DNA of 64,000 nucleotides from Desmodesmus armatus. Taxonomy: Eukaryota; Chlorophyta; Chlorophyceae; Sphaeropleales; Scenedesmaceae. Shown piece by piece: positions 58,751 through 64,000 of this stretch. The position numbers were made by a program, and so were the translations under genes. A model generated the notes under the pieces. It saw only the letters and a program-made list of their open reading frames with translations, made no database searches and was not told the DNA's origin. The stretch is taken from positions 310,001 through 374,000 of the forward strand of contig VIIQ02000100.1 in assembly GCA_007449985.2 (NCBI GenBank). Direction: 5' to 3'. Positions within the stretch are counted from its first letter, which is position 1. The number at the start of each line of letters is the position of its first letter.

Positions 58751-61071
58751 GCACCGTATGACCGCCCGCTGTCTTCCTTTCGCATGCTCCGACTCACTTG
58801 AGGAGCCGCACATTCAGGTGTACATGTCCAACAGTCTGCACCGCACCACAGGTCCCCTCCAACACAGATGAAAAGAAAAGACGCCCACTCCACAACAAGC
58901 AGTCACCAGAGACATGCCCCCAAACCACACGTGTGGAATTTTCGGTGATTGTCCCCAAACAAGCAGGCACCAACATCAAAAACAATCACAATAGTGCCGG
59001 GCACACCTGGTCAGGATCAACATGTTATTCGCCGTAGGGTCCCAAAGTGTGAATCAGAGGCCTAGGCAAGCTCCAGCAACCCCACTTCAATACTATTTTC
59101 AAAGCCAGTCCATAACCGCAAACAAGGTTGAGAGAGTCACATGGCAGTACCACGTATGTGGAACAAAAAGTGACGCGTGATTTTGAGCAAATGGGGCAAC
59201 AGGGTGATCATCATGATGGTGTGTTTGCAAGCCTTCAACAAGGCTTGCAAACACAACTGAAGTTCAGTACACTCACCCATGGCTGCAACAAAAAGTGACG
59301 CGCGACACTACAAATAACATGAAACAGGGTGAAGAGGATGATGCGCCAGCAGCTGTACATGTGCGGCTGCGTGTGTTATCCTACCCCAACAAGCTCCGTA
59401 GATGTACACTGTGGAAGGCTTCCACAACTTAAGGAAAGATGCAGTGCACGGCGGCAAGTCCTTCAAACAACCCCAAACAGGCCACTGGACCCACAGTCGA
59501 CGGCTGCTTGAAACGCTCACAGCCCACTGGGCCTAGGCAAGCCGGACAGTACTGCACAGCAACCCGACTTCAGTTCTTCAGTCAAATCCAGCCCCATGAA
59601 CACAAACAAGGTCGGAAAAGCCACAAGGCCCTGGCAGTCCCCTCAGGGGCACATGGAATTGATAGTGACTTGTGATGTTGCGCATCATGGGACCATAAGT
59701 TGCAGGTGTGCTTGCAAGCCATGTTCAGTACACTCACCCATGCCTACAAAAAACTGAGAGTGACGCGTCGCACTTGAAACATGGTGAAGAGGATGCGCCA
59801 GCAGCTGTGCATGTACCGCTGCTGGTGCATTTCTGCCAGGACGCATGTGTGATAAGAGACATCAGCAGCACTCGTCAGCTTCTGCAACAAGACACTGCCG
59901 CGTGGTCTTGCATCATGCACCATCTCAAACAGAGAACATGACATACTATGTGACATGCGCTTGCACAACACAAGCAACTCACCATGCCGACCCCCCACAC
60001 AAGCAAGAGCAGGTAGCAGGTGCAAAAGCCCTCAGGGCTGGGCTACCATCGTGGCGTATGCAACACATTGTTGGAGCCTGCTGCTGCACAGAGTGCAGCA
60101 AAGAGCAGTCTGGACAGTGCTTCAGTGCAAGACGCCCCTGAAGGGGGCACACCGGCTGTGCACGGCGGAGGGCATTCAAACAACCTCAAAAAGATCAAAG
60201 GCTGCTTGAATCACTCTCAGCCCGGTGGGCGCACAGTTGCCCCCACAATCACGCATGCATGTATTACAGGCAAGACCTGGGAGCAGGCGGCTTTGCACTC
60301 CAAGTCGGCCAAAATATCACCACAACTCACAATCCACTCCAGGTTCGACACTGTGTTGTGGCACAGTGTGGTGGCCTGTCAGGTTTACTCCAAGCCACTG
60401 AAGTTGATCAAGCTCTGATGAGCGGTGAGGTAGGCATGTCGTCGACAGGCCACCACACTGTGCCACAATACATCGTGGACTTCAACACTTTGGTGTTGTA
60501 AGCCACCCACCAACAGCAACCCAACAACACATACCTGGACTGCCACACCAGTTGTGCATATAGGTCACCTAGGTATGACAATCAGCTTCAGTGCCAGGGC
60601 AGCGTGAGTAAGTTGTGCACATCCCTCAACCACACACTCAATTCCCGCGCCAGCCCCCACATGCACACACCAGCAGAGTGCAGATGGCACCACGGCACTT
60701 GCAAACCGAGACACTTCTGGTTGTGACGCCGTCTCAAGACCTCAAGCCTATAGGCCTGCGCATGCCTTCAGTCAGGCAGACGATTGCACCCCTTAGCACA
60801 CAGCCCATCAGTGCAACTTCTGGGCGCATGGGTGTCAACGAGGACACATACCATGAACCAAACAAGGTGACCTGCTTTGGTAGCAATATCACATCCAACT
60901 GGCTCAATCCAAGCACGTGTATCATCAGCCATCATCCCTCCCCAACTTTGAGGAAGCACAATGCCTACAGCCCCCAGCGGAGCAGCTTCAGAAAGCATCT
61001 CCTGCTTGTGTGCTGCACACAAATGCACCACACCCAAGGCGTTGCTTTGGGCGTTGCTTCGGGCGTTGCGG
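58751..61071 (+). repeat. 2.3-kb tandem array, copy 2
   Basis: Directly follows copy 1, 2,321 bp. Differs from copy 1 by the lack of the 62-bp segment and a triplet, and a few substitutions (for example CAAGCAAGAG for CATGCAAGAG near 60000). Confidence 0.95.
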
Positions 61072-63369
61072 GCACCGTATGACCGCCCGCTGTCTTCCTT
61101 TCGCATGCTCCGACTCACTTGAGGAGCCGCACATTCAGGTGTACATGTCCAACAGTCTGCACCGCACCACAGGTCCCCTCCAACACAGATGAAAAGAAAA
61201 GACGCCCACTCCACAACAAGCAGTCACCAGAGACATGCCCCCAAACCACACGTGTGGAATTTTCGGTGATTGTCCCCAAACAAGCAGGCACCAACATCAA
61301 AAACAATCACAATAGTGCCGGGCACACCTGGTCAGGATCAACATGTTATTCGCCGTAGGGTCCCAAAGTGTGAATCAGAGGCCTAGGCAAGCTCCAGCAA
61401 CCCCACTTCAATACTATTTTCAAAGCCAGTCCATAACCGCAAACAAGGTTGAGAGAGTCACATGGCAGTACCACGTATGTGGAACAAAAAGTGACGCGTG
61501 ATTTTGAGCAAATGGGGCAACAGGGTGATCATCATGATGGTGTGTTTGCAAGCCTTCAACAAGGCTTGCAAACACAACTGAAGTTCAGTACACTCACCCA
61601 TGGCTGCAACAAAAAGTGACGCGCGACACTACAAATAACATGAAACAGGGTGAAGAGGATGATGCGCCAGCAGCTGTACATGTGCGGCTGCGTGTGTTAT
61701 CCTACCCCAACAAGCTCCGTAGATGTACACTGTGGAAGGCTTCCACAACTTAAGGAAAGATGCAGTGCACGGCGGCAAGTCCTTCAAACAACCCCAAACA
61801 GGCCACTGGACCCACAGTCGACGGCTGCTTGAAACGCTCACAGCCCACTGGGCCTAGGCAAGCCGGACAGTACTGCACAGCAACCCGACTTCAGTTCTTC
61901 AGTCAAATCCAGCCCCATGAACACAAACAAGGTCGGAAAAGCCACAAGGCCCTGGCAGTCCCCTCAGGGGCACATGGAATTGATAGTGACTTGTGATGTT
62001 GCGCATCATGGGACCATAAGTTGCAGGTGTGCTTGCAAGCCATGTTCAGTACACTCACCCATGCCTACAAAAAACTGAGAGTGACGCGTCGCACTTGAAA
62101 CATGGTGAAGAGGATGCGCCAGCAGCTGTGCATGTACCGCTGCTGGTGCATTTCTGCCAGGACGCATGTGTGATAAGAGACATCAGCAGCACTCGTCAGC
62201 TTCTGCAACAAGACACTGCCGCGTGGTCTTGCATCATGCACCATCTCAAACAGAGAACATGACATACTATGTGACATGCGCTTGCACAACACAAGCAACT
62301 CACCATGCCGACCCCCCACACAAGCAAGAGCAGGTAGCAGGTGCAAAAGCCCTCAGGGCTGGGCTACCATCGTGGCGTATGCAACACATTGTTGGAGCCT
62401 GCTGCTGCACAGAGTGCAGCAAAGAGCAGTCTGGACAGTGCTTCAGTGCAAGACGCCCCTGAAGGGGGCACACCGGCTGTGCACGGCGGAGGGCATTCAA
62501 ACAACCTCAAAAAGATCAAAGGCTGCTTGAATCACTCTCAGCCCGGTGGGCGCACAGTTGCCCCCACAATCACGCATGCATGTATTACAGGCAAGACCTG
62601 GGAGCAGGCGGCTTTGCACTCCAAGTCGGCCAAAATATCACCACAACTCACAATCCACTCCAGGTTCGACACTGTGTTGTGGCACAGTGTGGTGGCCTGT
62701 CAGGTTTACTCCAAGCCACTGAAGTTGATCAAGCTCTGATGAGCGGTGAGGTAGGCATGTCGTCGACAGGCCACCACACTGTGCCACAATACATCGTGGA
62801 CTTCAACACTTTGGTGTTGTAAGCCACCCACCAACAGCAACCCAACAACACATACCTGGACTGCCACACCAGTTGTGCATATAGGTCACCTAGGTATGAC
62901 AATCAGCTTCAGTGCCAGGGCAGCGTGAGTAAGTTGTGCACATCCCTCAACCACACACTCAATCCCCGCGCCAGCCCCCACATGCACACAACAGCAGAGT
63001 GCAGATGGCACCACGGCACTTGCAAACCGAGACACTTCTGGTTGTGACGCCGTCTCAAGACCTCAAGCCTATAGGCCTACGCATGCCTTCAGTCAGGCAG
63101 ACGATTGCACCCCTTAGCACACAGCCCATCAGTGCAACTTCTGGGCGCATGGGTGTCAACGAGGACACATACCATGAACCAAACAAGGTGACCTGCTTTG
63201 GTAGCAATATCACATCCAACTGGCTCAATCCAAGCACGTGTATTATCAGCCATCATCCCTCCCCAACTTTGAGGAAGCACAATGCCTACAGCCCCCAGCG
63301 GAGCAGCTTCAGAAAGCATCCCCTGCTTGTGTGCTGCACACAAATGCACCACACCCAAGGCGTTGCTTT
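61072..63369 (+). repeat. 2.3-kb tandem array, copy 3, truncated
   Basis: Shares with copy 2 the variants that separate it from copy 1, so these two are closest. It stops at CCAAGGCGTTGCTTT (63369), about 23 bp short of the unit end, where unrelated sequence begins. It has several private substitutions in its last 450 bp. Confidence 0.95.
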
Positions 63370-63815
63370 CTGCCAGCCCCTGCCCAGTCACCCAGTCACT
63401 CAGTCACCCAGGCACCCAGCCACACGCCATGCAGGGTGGCGTCACCATGGCACAGCCGAGACACAGACATATGGCGGTAAAGGTACTGATGTGCTGGTGC
63501 ACTGTTTGCAGACAGTGGCCAACCACACCATGCCGTCTGTCCAACCAAGTCAAACCACACATGTGCCTTGAACAAGGGTTGGCTTCTTTGCATCTTGCCA
63601 CGTACCATCTCCAAGTGCACCTGGCAGTGTCACACACCAGAGCATCAAGACAATCAACATGACAGTCAGGTGGTGCACAGCACAGCAGAGCTGATCGGCA
63701 TGGGAATGCGTGACTGCTTAAGTGGGACATTGTCAGCATGTGTTGGCAAGTATCACCGTGCATAAGCTGCGGCTGCCTAGGTTGACGCATGGCAGTATTG
63801 GCAGCAACCGCTCAC
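63370..63815. other. Short unique stretch between array and RCC1-like exon
   Basis: Starts with a degenerate CAGTCACCC run (about 63385-63425). The minus strand here should carry the next exon of the RCC1-like gene if that gene continues, but no second RCC1 repeat was found. Confidence 0.6.
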
Positions 63816-63965
63816 CATATCCACCACGTCCCCAGCAGTAGCTTGTGCCATTGCTCAGCACCGCGCATGTATGAATATAGCCTGCCGTAATGCTTGCCAC
63901 ACCACTCAGTTCCACCACTGCTGTGGGAACAACACTACTGACTGTTGAGTCATCCCCCAGTTGGC
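63816..63965 (-). CDS. RCC1-repeat protein, single exon, rest outside window
   Basis: One 150-bp exon, acceptor TGCAG at 63966-63970, donor GTGAGC at 63810-63815. It encodes one RCC1-type beta-propeller blade: QLGDDSTVSSVVPTAVVELS, then GVASITAGYIHTCAVLSNGT and SYCWGRGGYG. The GxIHTCAVLSNGxxYCWG core is diagnostic of RCC1/BLIP-II-like repeats, which are often found in large numbers in algal proteins. The 5' part lies to the right of the window. The expected next repeat is missing between here and the array. Confidence 0.75.
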
Positions 63966-64000
63966 CTGCATCATTGCAACACGCAAATCACAAGGTGTGA

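Noticed and set aside
58291..58761. 156-codon open frame repeated in each array copy
   Set aside because: Retention across near-identical copies says nothing about selection; composition and residues resemble no protein family, and antisense frames are equally long.

Overview
The window is nuclear DNA of a green alga, most like a core chlorophyte of the Chlorophyceae (Sphaeropleales/Scenedesmaceae style; the family level is inference). The reasons are many short GT-AG introns in TG/CA-rich DNA, long CAG/GCN runs giving poly-Gln and poly-Ala in otherwise conserved proteins, TGTAA motifs downstream of stop codons, and plant-type gene content (a plant-class HAC acetyltransferase, a CPP1/DUF3353 plastid protein, an ACD11-like lipid transfer protein, a plant-like RAD54).

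Layout. 1-2266 (minus): partial, divergent SEC23-like COPII gene, head to head with CPP1-like (2660-5644, plus, 8 exons). 5645-10458: no supportable gene. 10459-22635 (plus, 21 exons): HAC/p300-type histone acetyltransferase with KIX, TAZ1, PHD, HAT, ZZ and TAZ2 regions. 22636-27059: no supportable gene. 27060-30084 (minus, 5 exons): coiled-coil protein of unknown function, head to head with RAD54 (30668-40090, plus, 17 exons). 40477-41861 (plus, 4 exons): AP-2 sigma subunit. 42751-45044 (plus, 3 exons): classical tyrosine phosphatase with a Gln-rich N-terminus. 45045-50753: no supportable gene, one 28-bp minisatellite. 50754-52526 (plus, 6 exons): ACD11-like GLTP-fold protein with a GC-AG intron. 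52527-56364: no supportable gene. 56365-63369: three head-to-tail copies of a 2.3-kb unit, near identical, with perfect hairpins inside. 63816-63965 (minus): one RCC1-type repeat exon of a gene entering from the right.

The genes are unrelated housekeeping functions (secretion, plastid biogenesis, chromatin, recombination, endocytosis, signalling, lipid transfer); no operon-like logic is expected. The most unusual features are (i) repeated tandem duplication of exon-intron junctions inside the HAC gene, leaving decayed 'ghost' exons in several introns, (ii) the young 2.3-kb array with a 25-bp perfect inverted repeat and a 34-nt hairpin, (iii) a 56-nt A-tailed insertion flanked by a 6-bp target-site duplication in only one array copy, with a relative in an intron 29 kb away, and (iv) four conserved coding positions where exactly one base is missing from a G/C run, which points to assembly error rather than pseudogenes.

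All exon junctions were placed by eye from reading frame, splice signals and remembered family conservation; no alignment was run.
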